46,904 nucleotides of DNA from Anaerolineales bacterium (GTDB taxonomy: Bacteria > Chloroflexota > Anaerolineae > Anaerolineales > UBA11858), in assembly GCA_016785015.1 (NCBI GenBank), contig JADHTJ010000021.1, positions 1 through 46,904 of the forward strand, written 5' to 3'. Positions 1-8,569 of the stretch are shown piece by piece. Below the pieces are notes generated by a model that worked only from the letters and a program-made list of their open reading frames with translations, was not told the DNA's origin and did no database searches. Within the stretch, counting starts at the first letter, position 1; every line of letters starts with the position of its first letter. The position numbers and the translations under genes are program-made.

Positions 1-2
1 GC

Positions 3-65
3 TGGGGCGTTATCGCCAATAATCTGATGTCCATTGGCCGATCTGTCGCTGCTAAATCAGGATAA
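3..65 (+). CDS. C-terminal end of an unidentified protein (partial)
   Basis: An open frame enters from the left edge and ends at a TAA at 63-65. It encodes about 20 residues ending in SIGRSVAAKSG. The residue mix is plausible for a real protein tail, and the next gene begins about 35 bases further on. The piece is too short to assign to a family and could be chance. Confidence 0.3.
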   Translation, partial: WGVIANNLMSIGRSVAAKSG

Positions 66-99
66 GTTGGTAAGGTTCAAACAAAAATGATAAAACCAG

Positions 100-3000
100 A
101 TGAAACGCGCTTTCTTACCGCGTTTCGCACCAAGAACTAATTATACCGGTGCGTCAACGCCCTATCCTACCTGCGATATTATCGGGGGTACGACCGATGG
201 TACAACGGATATAAATTTTTACGTTTCCGATGAAATTATCGACCGCGGCCAGAGTGGTCTGTTGGTGGGTGGCTGTATTCCCCCTGCAGGATTGGGTACC
301 GCAGGAACTATACCTCCGGATTTCGCCCTGAATTGTGATCCAGGCAATAACGGCTACAACAATGGGGCGACCACGGGCGAGATCACCTTCCAGGCAGATG
401 TTCAAAATGCGTATAGTGATGATTGCCCTTCGGGGGATTGCAGTATGGATCAGGGCGATACCATCAAGAATGAAGAACGCCCAACGGCTTATGTGCTGAA
501 TAATAGTGACCTTAGTTCCACAACAAATTCAACCACGGATACTACTTCCATTACCAATGTGTCCCTGACTCTAGATCGAGGTACCTCGCAAAAAGATATC
601 TATGCGGTTAATGGCAATACTACACTATCGAGCCCATTACATGTCAGCGCAGGGGATGTGATCACCTACAAATTGAAATATGACCTGACCACCAGCAATT
701 TCGAAGACTTGTACTTTACCGATTATCTGCCGCTACCCGTATTAGATGTCGATGATCCCAAGGCGGATGGAAGTGCAGCCAACTGGCCGTTAAAAGTGAC
801 CACTACGTGCGCTGCGGGCGCATCACCTGCCGCGGGGGGAATCTGTTTTTCATCCACCGATACCTTCTTTGCCTATTCGAGTGTGCAGCCGAGTGTATCG
901 ATAAACAGCACTAGCAATACCCTTAAGATCGATTATGGGGATTATGATAATCCTGCCAACCAGGCCAAAGTCATAGAGTTGCTTTTTTCCATAACTGTCA
1001 ATTCGAAACCTTTCACCGATGGGCTCAAATTGACCAATCAGGCTGCGGTTCACGAAGGTTCAACCCAAGGCAATACCAACACCAGCAGCGCGATTATTGA
1101 CTTTACCCTCGATGAGCCGGTGTTAGTAGGTAAGAAAAGTGTTATTACTACCGATAACACCAATGCCACCATGGATCCTGCCATCAGCGGTTATACATTT
1201 ACGACCCCTGGCAGCAGTGGGAAGCGCTGGACTTCTCCGGCGATCATCGATTCCCCTCACTTGAAGAATAATCCTATTAATAGCAATATCAATGGCTCAG
1301 ACGGTGGTGATTTGGTTACCTTCGCGCTCGTGATTGAAAACCAGAGTCAGGCAGTTGGTAGTGGAGGCGGCGCATACGACATCACTCTCAAGGACAGCCT
1401 GCCTTCGAATTTACAAATCCCAACTGGGGGACTTAATTTAGCGATTTACTTAGGCGATGGGACGGGTCCAATATCGTATACAAAACCAGATGGCACTGCG
1501 GCAGTTCCAAACGATTTGCTTTCAGGGGGTATAAAACTGGATGATCCTGCCAGTGGATTATGCCAGGCACATTCTGTCGGCCCCGGAAAAAGCGTGATAA
1601 TTATTACCTACGATTTGCAAATCAAACCCACAGTTTCTCCGGGTGCAGAGATAACCAATGCAGGCACTGTTACCAACTATTCTAATAAAGAGGCTGGAGA
1701 AGATTTCACTGGAGCAGGAGGCTCTGGACAAGAAGGTGACCTTGTAGAAAAGGCCAAAATCAAAATATCAGACCCGGTGGTCGCAAAGTCGATTACCTCG
1801 ACGACACTTGCTGCAACGGGTACTGCAGAACACCGGGCAACGATTGAAGATCTGGCAATTGGCGAGGAGGCCACTTTTGAAGTCGTCGTAACCTTGCCTG
1901 AAGGGAATTCGACGAGTGTCACGATAACGGACAACTTGCCCACTTCTCCGTCTGGCGTGCTGAGCGTGCAGAGTTCTTGCGTGATTTCAGTTGGTACAAA
2001 CCTGACGCTGACCAATAATCCACCAGGAACTTGTCCGACCGCCTTTGGTACACACAACAATACCGATGCGGATGCTTACAATGATCAGGTAGTCTTCGAC
2101 TTTGGCGATGTCACTAATTCAGTCGATGGTGTCGAAGATGACAAAGACAAGATTAAGCTCCAGGTTGTTGCAAAGGTTGAAGGTGATGCTGCCAATCAGG
2201 ATGGCGATGCACTGGAAAATACGGTTACGGCTCAAACAGGGTCGAATACGCAGACAGGCAGCGTCGAGTTTGATATCGTTGTGCCAGTTTTAGACATCAG
2301 CGGCAATAAAACAGATGGAACGGATTATTTTGCCACTGGTGGCTTGATGGTTTACGGGATAACGTATCAGAATACTGGAACGGGTCCTGCGACCGGTGTG
2401 AAAATCACAGAAACTGTTCCACCGAATACTTCCTTTGATCTTACAAATAGCTCAAGCGGTTGGGTTGTGTCGGGAACCACAACTCCCTGTGCGGATAACG
2501 CAGCCGCAGGCACGGTTTGTGATTATTCCATAGGGCAACTCAATCGTGGGGCTGCCGCGCAGACAATCTATTTCGCGGTCGAGGTCGATGACCCGTTGAA
2601 TGCTGCTGTCACGCAAATCAGCAATACGGCTTCCATCTCTGACGAGTTTAACTATTCGAGCGATTCAGATACAGACACCAATGACCGGGCCGATATTGGG
2701 AAAAGCATGCTCGCTACCAACCAGGCCTTTACCGTAGGGAATGAGGTCGTCATTGGAGAGCTGGTTACCTATCGAGTGGTGGTATCCGTCCCAGCGCATG
2801 ATGCAGGCGGTGGTACCTATTCCGGACTCATGCCCAATTTGACTGTAACGGATGACCTTGATGAAGGCCTGGCTTTCATGGACTGTGTCAGTGTGACATC
2901 TTCCTCGGTCGATTTGACTACTGACTTGGCTGGTGGATTTAGTGATGCCTGTGCACCGGATACGGTAAATCATCAAAATGGCAACCCAGCTCTCTACCCG

Positions 3001-4239
3001 ATTCCGCAAACGGGCTCTGGAAGTACGGATGATGTCAATCAGGCCAGGCGCATTATTTTCGATTTAGGCGATGTCACTAACACAAGCTCATCGCAGCAAA
3101 CCATCACCCTTGAGTATCGGGTTGCGGTACTCAACAACACCAATAACGTTCGGGGTGTCTTGCTAAATAATCGCGCTGTGGCAAACTGGACCAATGGGGC
3201 TACTTCCAATGATTTGATGGCTACGGCTACCAATGTGGAAATTATCGAACCTGAGTTCACATTGTCCAAGTATGCCGACAGGAAGTATGTTTATGGTGGA
3301 GAGGTTATCACGTTCTATTTTGATGTCAGGCATACTTCTCGAAGTGTTGATGCGTTCGAAGTAATTCTTTCGGATGCTATCTCACCAAAGTTGAAATATG
3401 TTGCAGGGAGCTTAACGGTAAGTGAAGGGCTGGCTGCTGACGTTTATGATGATAGCGACCCTAAGAATCTCAAGGTAACTTGGAACTCCTTCCCACAAAC
3501 CGATTATGCCATTGTTGAGTTTCAAGCACAATTAAGTAAACGTGCTGATACTGCTGTTGACAATATTGGCTATCTTGAGTGGACGAGCCTCTCTGGGGAT
3601 GTATCGTCGCCCCAATCGGAGTTTAATGATCTATCTACCGAACGTTGGTACGACCCACCCGCCGGGCTCGAACTCTATGGAACTTGGTCATCCATGGAGC
3701 TGGTCATCTTAGGTCACACGCCGCCTATGCCAGACACAGGCTTTCCACCTGGGCGTGCCAAGAATATTTACTCCAAAGCAAATCAAAAACCACACCATTT
3801 GGCAGATGAGTTCCGAATGATGATTTCATCCTTGAATATTGATCTGCCGCTTGTCGGAATTCCTAGAACCGAGAATGGTTGGAATCTTACCTGGCTAGCT
3901 GAAGAGATTGGTTTTCTGGACGGTACGGCTTATCCCACCTGGCCTGGGAATACCGTGCTTACTGGGCATGCCTATTTATCGAATGGTAAACCTGGCCCAT
4001 TTGTGAACCTCGATCAATTGAACTGGGGGGATAAAATCATCATCAAAAGTGAAAATGCGGATTATGTCTATGAAGTGCGCGAACGCTACTATGCTGCTCT
4101 GGATAGTTCCGATGTTTTCCAAAATGAACAATATGACTGGATTACCTTGATCACTTGCTACCACTACGATGAAGAATCGGGCAAATACCTTTGGAGGGTG
4201 GTCGTAAGAGCAGTGATTGTTGACGTCGTTGTAAAATAA
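100..4239 (+). CDS. Large DUF11/isopeptide-type surface protein with a C-terminal sortase domain
   Basis: This 1379-residue protein consists mostly of repeated Ig-like beta domains of the DUF11/fimbrial isopeptide type. They show motifs such as GDVITYKL, TDNLP and NTA, and are rich in Thr, Asn and Asp. The last ~150 residues are a sortase domain: H1290 (in TGHAY), C1353 (in TLITC) and R1366 (in WRVVVRA) form the expected His-Cys-Arg set. Just before it, residues 1210-1214 read MPDTG, a sorting-signal-like motif. The family normally acts outside the membrane, yet no signal peptide is visible. The ATG at 100 has no clear ribosome site and an in-frame stop lies at 91-93, so the true N-terminus may be missing or shifted. 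A terminator follows the gene. Confidence 0.85.
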   Translation: MKRAFLPRFAPRTNYTGASTPYPTCDIIGGTTDGTTDINFYVSDEIIDRGQSGLLVGGCIPPAGLGTAGTIPPDFALNCDPGNNGYNNGATTGEITFQADVQNAYSDDCPSGDCSMDQGDTIKNEERPTAYVLNNSDLSSTTNSTTDTTSITNVSLTLDRGTSQKDIYAVNGNTTLSSPLHVSAGDVITYKLKYDLTTSNFEDLYFTDYLPLPVLDVDDPKADGSAANWPLKVTTTCAAGASPAAGGICFSSTDTFFAYSSVQPSVSINSTSNTLKIDYGDYDNPANQAKVIELLFSITVNSKPFTDGLKLTNQAAVHEGSTQGNTNTSSAIIDFTLDEPVLVGKKSVITTDNTNATMDPAISGYTFTTPGSSGKRWTSPAIIDSPHLKNNPINSNINGSDGGDLVTFALVIENQSQAVGSGGGAYDITLKDSLPSNLQIPTGGLNLAIYLGDGTGPISYTKPDGTAAVPNDLLSGGIKLDDPASGLCQAHSVGPGKSVIIITYDLQIKPTVSPGAEITNAGTVTNYSNKEAGEDFTGAGGSGQEGDLVEKAKIKISDPVVAKSITSTTLAATGTAEHRATIEDLAIGEEATFEVVVTLPEGNSTSVTITDNLPTSPSGVLSVQSSCVISVGTNLTLTNNPPGTCPTAFGTHNNTDADAYNDQVVFDFGDVTNSVDGVEDDKDKIKLQVVAKVEGDAANQDGDALENTVTAQTGSNTQTGSVEFDIVVPVLDISGNKTDGTDYFATGGLMVYGITYQNTGTGPATGVKITETVPPNTSFDLTNSSSGWVVSGTTTPCADNAAAGTVCDYSIGQLNRGAAAQTIYFAVEVDDPLNAAVTQISNTASISDEFNYSSDSDTDTNDRADIGKSMLATNQAFTVGNEVVIGELVTYRVVVSVPAHDAGGGTYSGLMPNLTVTDDLDEGLAFMDCVSVTSSSVDLTTDLAGGFSDACAPDTVNHQNGNPALYPIPQTGSGSTDDVNQARRIIFDLGDVTNTSSSQQTITLEYRVAVLNNTNNVRGVLLNNRAVANWTNGATSNDLMATATNVEIIEPEFTLSKYADRKYVYGGEVITFYFDVRHTSRSVDAFEVILSDAISPKLKYVAGSLTVSEGLAADVYDDSDPKNLKVTWNSFPQTDYAIVEFQAQLSKRADTAVDNIGYLEWTSLSGDVSSPQSEFNDLSTERWYDPPAGLELYGTWSSMELVILGHTPPMPDTGFPPGRAKNIYSKANQKPHHLADEFRMMISSLNIDLPLVGIPRTENGWNLTWLAEEIGFLDGTAYPTWPGNTVLTGHAYLSNGKPGPFVNLDQLNWGDKIIIKSENADYVYEVRERYYAALDSSDVFQNEQYDWITLITCYHYDEESGKYLWRVVVRAVIVDVVVK

Positions 4240-4262
4240 GTGATTCAACCTAAATGACGAAT

Positions 4263-4298
4263 GCCCCGATCTGCTTTGCGTCGGGGCGTTTTTTTTTT
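4263..4298 (+). terminator. Rho-independent terminator after the surface protein gene
   Basis: GCCCCGA at 4263-4269 pairs with TCGGGGC at 4281-4287, followed by G and then a run of ten T. It lies 24 bases after the stop at 4239. Confidence 0.85.
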
Positions 4299-4354
4299 CA
4301 CTATTGGATTTGATGCGTGTTATAGTAATAGCGTTGAAATCAAGGAGCAAAAAT

Positions 4355-5155
4355 ATGTCATCCAAACCCGTAATTCTCATAACTGGAGCATCATCTGGAA
4401 TTGGTGAAGCTACAGCGCGTTTATTCGGCATGGAAAAAGGATACCGTGTTGTGCTGGCTGCGCGACGAATGGAACGATTGGAAGCCCTGGCTGAAGAAAT
4501 TCGATCTTCTGGAGGAGATGCTCTCCCTGCCCCTACAGACATTACCCAAATCGATCAGATTGAGAAATTAATGGAGACTGCCCTCGCGGAGTATGGCCAA
4601 GTTGATGTATTGCTCAACAATGCTGGTTTTGGCCGTTTGAAATGGTTGGAACAACTAGACCCTCGCAAAGATATTGAGCTTCAATTACAGGTTAACCTTT
4701 CAGGCGTGATCCAGACGACGCGTGCGCTGCTGCCTCACATGATAGAGCGCAAATTGGGTCATATCATCAATATGGCCTCTGTCGCGGGTTTAACGGGAAC
4801 ACCAACGTATACCATCTACGCGGCGACTAAATTTGGGGTGCGCGGTTTTACCGAGGCGCTTCGCCGGGAGGTGAAGATATGGGGGATCGATGTGTCTGGC
4901 ATTTACCCTGGGAGCGTTAGTACTGAATTTCAGCAGCATATGGGCGCTGAACGCAAGACAGGTATAACCACACCCCAATTTATGCGTTTGACGCCGCAGG
5001 ATGTCGCTCAGGCTGTCTATCGGGTGGTTCGGCGCCCTCGGCGCATGATGATCCTTCCCTGGTATATGCGCTTCAGTTACTTATTCAATTTGTTCTTACC
5101 TGGGGTGGTGGATTATACAATTCACCAAGGTTTTACCAAGCGCGAACGGGGCTAA
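4355..5155 (+). CDS. Short-chain dehydrogenase/reductase (SDR family)
   Basis: A 266-residue classical SDR, probably a cytoplasmic NAD(P)-dependent oxidoreductase. The N-terminal cofactor motif TGASSGIG, the NNAG motif, the catalytic Ser in NMASVAG and the YAATK Tyr/Lys pair are all present. Length is normal for the family. The ATG at 4355 was chosen because AAGGAG lies at 4342-4347, seven bases upstream; an upstream TTG in the same frame has no such site. A Pro/Arg-rich C-terminal segment (RRPRRMMILPWYMRF) after the core resembles SDRs that touch the membrane. The substrate cannot be told from sequence. The gene stands alone between two terminators. Confidence 0.88.
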   Translation: MSSKPVILITGASSGIGEATARLFGMEKGYRVVLAARRMERLEALAEEIRSSGGDALPAPTDITQIDQIEKLMETALAEYGQVDVLLNNAGFGRLKWLEQLDPRKDIELQLQVNLSGVIQTTRALLPHMIERKLGHIINMASVAGLTGTPTYTIYAATKFGVRGFTEALRREVKIWGIDVSGIYPGSVSTEFQQHMGAERKTGITTPQFMRLTPQDVAQAVYRVVRRPRRMMILPWYMRFSYLFNLFLPGVVDYTIHQGFTKRERG

Positions 5156-5160
5156 AAATA

Positions 5161-5194
5161 AAAAAGCCGAGAGCAAATCGCTCTCGGCTTTTTT
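5161..5194. terminator. Bidirectional terminator between convergent genes
   Basis: A ten-pair stem, AGCCGAGAGC (5165-5174) with GCTCTCGGCT (5180-5189), encloses a five-base loop. It is flanked by an A run on the left and a T run on the right. It can therefore serve the SDR gene on plus and the bactofilin-like gene on minus. Confidence 0.88.
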
Positions 5195-5229
5195 GATCGT
5201 AAACTTTTTACAAAAGCTATCTCACAAAG

Positions 5230-6594
5230 TTATGCTTCAGATTTCGAGCGATACCATGCTTTATATGCCAGCCACATTGCGCCCAAACCAAATAGGGTGG
5301 CAAGTATCCCAACAAGAGCGCCAATTATGGGGATAATGCGCAATATAAAATATAAAACTAATCCTAAAACCAAGCTCCAGATTGCCATGTTTTCCCTGGA
5401 CACTGAGAATTTCTTTACGATCAATTCGCCACTCAAATAGGAAACGACAAGCTTGCTGCCATACGATACAGATAGGACAAAAACCGAGAACACAACCCCC
5501 AAACTTGAAAAACCAATACCAAAGACAGTACGAGCCAACCCGCCCATAGTTACAACAGATAACAATATTCCTGCAATCAGTACCGTCAGACCTACGAGGA
5601 ATAATCCAACGAAACCGCCCAGAAAGGTTAGTATTCCGTAACCAAATGACGGCAAGGGGAGTTCGCCCAGTTTCTGACTGACCTTAGTCAAGATGTTTGG
5701 CAATTTCCAAAGTGTTAGCGCACCGATAGCAAGTAGGGTCACAAATTCTCGTAGGCGCCCAAAAACCCATAAACTAGGACTCAGGGTGGTCGTGGTTGTA
5801 GCTGGAACAATTTCTTCGAAGGATATTCCTCCGATTGGAGATGTTTCAATTGTTTCGGCTTGCTCTATTGGGCTGGAGTACTGCAAACTTCCGCCAATTT
5901 GGGCGGAAGTTGAAACACGAATTCCTGATGCGATGGCTGGGGGCAATGCTTGAGTCCCAAACATTGAATTGAGTGTATCTACCCAGCTCATATCCGAATT
6001 TAAGCCGGGTTCCCCAACATCGACACTGACATCACCACCCGAAATTCCTGAAATCTCAATAGCCGTTGCTTCGAAGTCAATATCTCTGACAATTTCGCCG
6101 TCATGGAGAAGTTGGTAGCCATTGCCTTCTACATCGATGCCAATCAACGACCCGGGTTTCGTTTCTAAGCTATATCCTGCAAAGAGCAAATTGCGTTGGA
6201 TAAAAGCGTTACTTTCTAGCGTCAGCGCGACGCCGGCGAAATAGAGTGTGCCCTCGATTGTGCTGTTGACTATGGCAGATTTGCCTGAAAAAGCCACACT
6301 GCCGGATACCGGACCATTGATGGTCGCCTCGCCAGCATTGATCAATAAATTGCCGTTGACCTCGCCATTCAGTGTGACACTTGTGGCTGAGGCGAAAACG
6401 TTGCCATTGATGATGCCGTCGATCACCACAGATTCGCCATTGATCAAAAGGTCATCATCGATGACTGTGCCTGCAGGTACATGACCATCGTAATCGGTTT
6501 CGAATGCTCGGGCCGAACCAACCATACCAAAGCTGATCACAAATCCTACGCATAGGATGATAAATATTAGCAAGAAGCGATTATGTTTTTTCAT
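5230..6594 (-). CDS. Exported bactofilin-like (polymer-forming) protein with C-terminal membrane segments
   Basis: A 454-residue protein. Residues 1-30 form a signal peptide (KKHNR, a long hydrophobic stretch, then ARAF). Residues ~35-210 are short repeats rich in G, N, I and V (DGIINGN, LNGEVNGN, INGPVSGS) typical of the bactofilin-type beta-helix. The C-terminal ~170 residues hold about four hydrophobic segments with Gly-rich turns. Bactofilins are usually cytoplasmic polymers; here the signal peptide suggests the helix lies outside the membrane. GGAGAG at 6601-6606, six bases before the ATG, supports the start. The stop is just past the shared terminator. It may be co-transcribed with the upstream ATPase-kinase gene, 24 bases away. 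Function unknown. Confidence 0.75.
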   Translation of the reverse strand: MKKHNRFLLIFIILCVGFVISFGMVGSARAFETDYDGHVPAGTVIDDDLLINGESVVIDGIINGNVFASATSVTLNGEVNGNLLINAGEATINGPVSGSVAFSGKSAIVNSTIEGTLYFAGVALTLESNAFIQRNLLFAGYSLETKPGSLIGIDVEGNGYQLLHDGEIVRDIDFEATAIEISGISGGDVSVDVGEPGLNSDMSWVDTLNSMFGTQALPPAIASGIRVSTSAQIGGSLQYSSPIEQAETIETSPIGGISFEEIVPATTTTTLSPSLWVFGRLREFVTLLAIGALTLWKLPNILTKVSQKLGELPLPSFGYGILTFLGGFVGLFLVGLTVLIAGILLSVVTMGGLARTVFGIGFSSLGVVFSVFVLSVSYGSKLVVSYLSGELIVKKFSVSRENMAIWSLVLGLVLYFILRIIPIIGALVGILATLFGLGAMWLAYKAWYRSKSEA

Positions 6595-6618
6595 AAGAAT
6601 CTCTCCGTCAATGGAGTG

Positions 6619-8508
6619 TTAAGAAATGGCAACTCTGAGTATATCAATTAGTTCACTCGATTTTCCCTGGCGTTTTTGTGGTTCTTTGTCAAGAGCTTGC
6701 AGGATGCCAAGAGCGACATTTGCGGGGATATTTGGATTGACATCCCTGGGATCGGGGGGTTGATCCTGCAAATGAGCGATCATAATGCTTCCGGGATTAT
6801 CACCTTCGAAAGGCAAGCGACCAGTCAGCATTTGGAACAGCATTACGCCAAGGGAGTAGATATCTGCGCGACTGTTCACCTCTCCAGCAGAGCGAATTTG
6901 TTCGGGAGCAATATAATTTGTCGTGCCCATCATTACACCCGTCTTGGTAGCGCTCGTATCTCTGGCTCTGATTTTGGCGATGCCGAAATCTGTGAGTATG
7001 GCGCGTAAGTTATCGCCTTTTCCTTCGATGATCACATTAGATGGTTTGACGTCGCGATGAATAATAGTTTGCTGGTGCGCGTAATCTAATGCGCTGGAGA
7101 TTTGAGATGTGATTGCCAGGGTCATTTCCATTGACATGGCAATGTTTTCTTCAATAATCGCGTCTAGATCGTTGCCCTGAATTAGCTCCATTACCATGTA
7201 GTAAGTATCATCAATGTCACCGAAATCATAAACCTGCACGATGTTCGGATGGCGCAAGCTTGCCACAGCTTTTGCTTCACGTTCAAAGCGGTCTCGAAAA
7301 TCTGCTTCATCTGCCAGGCTAGTTGGCAAAACTTTGATGGCAACTTCGCGATCCAGGCGCGTGTGCTTACCTTTGTAAATTTCTGACATACCACCTCGGG
7401 CCAACGGCTCAATCACTTCATAGGCCCCAATACGGCTACCCGAATCGATCATGTTGACAGAGAACACAGGTGGGTTGGATAGTTGCTGGTGTTCGACAAA
7501 ATTTGCCCAGGTTTGTGAAACATGACGGTATGTTTCATCATCGCGAATCAGAAGACATTTTTGTATCAGATCTCGCAACATTCCGCGCAGGGTAGTATCG
7601 GCCAGGCTGCGCGTGGCGGCATCATTCAAATGGAATAGAGTCCCTTTTTCTGCCGTTGAGAGATTATTCCAGTAGTATTGATAATGAGAATCTAACTCGG
7701 CGATGGTTTGATTTTTGATTTCTTCGAAGCCACCATCGCTATTCAATGCATGGAAACAGGCAACCTGCAAGCCAAGCGGATGACCCCCTACGAGGGAGTA
7801 AATAAAGTTTGCTTGATCTTCAGAGAAAGGACTTCCTGCATGTTGTGCTGGTTCCTGGATGAGTTGTCTGGCCTCGTTCTCGGGCATCAACCCTAAGAAA
7901 AGCGGCGCAAATATATTGAAGAATGGACTGGAAAGAATATCCTGGGAACGGCCTGAATAGGTTAATTGGATGAGTGGGTGCGCGGAGGCAGTGATGAAGG
8001 CCAATTGATAGCGCCCAGCAGCAGAACGCAGTGCGTTGAAGAAATTGACATCCAGTTGCTCATTGGTGCTCAATCGTTCGAATTCATCAAGGATCAAGAT
8101 CACTCGCAGGCCTCGTCGGTTTAGACTGCGCAGGGCGCGCTCCCATGACAGGCGAGATGGGTCTTGGATGGCTTTTTCAAGATTTGCTTCTGGCTCTACG
8201 TTACGTTCTTCAAGGACGATTGCCATCTCTTGGGAAAACTCTCGAAAAATCTCGTTGTGCGATAAATCTCCCAAAACCTCACAATCGAAATAGATGAACA
8301 AATTATCATCACCCAAACCAATTTGCGACCAAATTTGGGGGCGTATGATATGAAATAGCAGAGATGTTTTACCAATTTTGCGTGGACCGATGAAGGATAT
8401 TGATTGGTTACCGCGTATGAAGGCCACGATTTCATTGAGCTCGTGTTCTCGTCCGAAGAACATTTCAGGTTGACGCACAGGGCCACGCGAGATATATGGG
8501 TTATCCAT
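6619..8508 (-). CDS. STAND-type ATPase fused to a C-terminal Ser/Thr protein kinase
   Basis: A 629-residue protein with no membrane segment. Residues 1-~250 form a STAND/AAA-like ATPase: an FFGRE lead-in, Walker A GPRKIGKTS (41-49), Walker B ILILDEFERL, then a helical/winged region. Residues ~357-629 form a Hanks-type kinase with Gly loop ARGGMSEIYKG, VAIK lysine, HRDVKPSN catalytic loop (~484), DFGIAK (~508) and an APEQ motif. Most bacterial Ser/Thr kinases carry the kinase at the N-terminus, so this order is reversed. Its ATPase resembles the one at the C-terminus of the next upstream protein; both begin with NPY...G.P and FFGR. The two are separated by 61 bases and probably work together. 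A weak TGAGG precedes the ATG. Confidence 0.85.
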   Translation of the reverse strand: MDNPYISRGPVRQPEMFFGREHELNEIVAFIRGNQSISFIGPRKIGKTSLLFHIIRPQIWSQIGLGDDNLFIYFDCEVLGDLSHNEIFREFSQEMAIVLEERNVEPEANLEKAIQDPSRLSWERALRSLNRRGLRVILILDEFERLSTNEQLDVNFFNALRSAAGRYQLAFITASAHPLIQLTYSGRSQDILSSPFFNIFAPLFLGLMPENEARQLIQEPAQHAGSPFSEDQANFIYSLVGGHPLGLQVACFHALNSDGGFEEIKNQTIAELDSHYQYYWNNLSTAEKGTLFHLNDAATRSLADTTLRGMLRDLIQKCLLIRDDETYRHVSQTWANFVEHQQLSNPPVFSVNMIDSGSRIGAYEVIEPLARGGMSEIYKGKHTRLDREVAIKVLPTSLADEADFRDRFEREAKAVASLRHPNIVQVYDFGDIDDTYYMVMELIQGNDLDAIIEENIAMSMEMTLAITSQISSALDYAHQQTIIHRDVKPSNVIIEGKGDNLRAILTDFGIAKIRARDTSATKTGVMMGTTNYIAPEQIRSAGEVNSRADIYSLGVMLFQMLTGRLPFEGDNPGSIMIAHLQDQPPDPRDVNPNIPANVALGILQALDKEPQKRQGKSSELIDILRVAIS

Positions 8509-8569
8509 GTGTTTGCCTCAGTAGAGGAGTATTGATGTTTGATTGCATAGATGTACGAAAGACAATTCT

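Noticed and set aside
4304..4326. TTGGAT and TATAGT as a promoter for the SDR gene
   Set aside because: The spacing is only 11 bases.
3976..4542. A 188-codon open frame on minus
   Set aside because: It runs antisense through the sortase domain, a terminator and the SDR start; its product has no family features.
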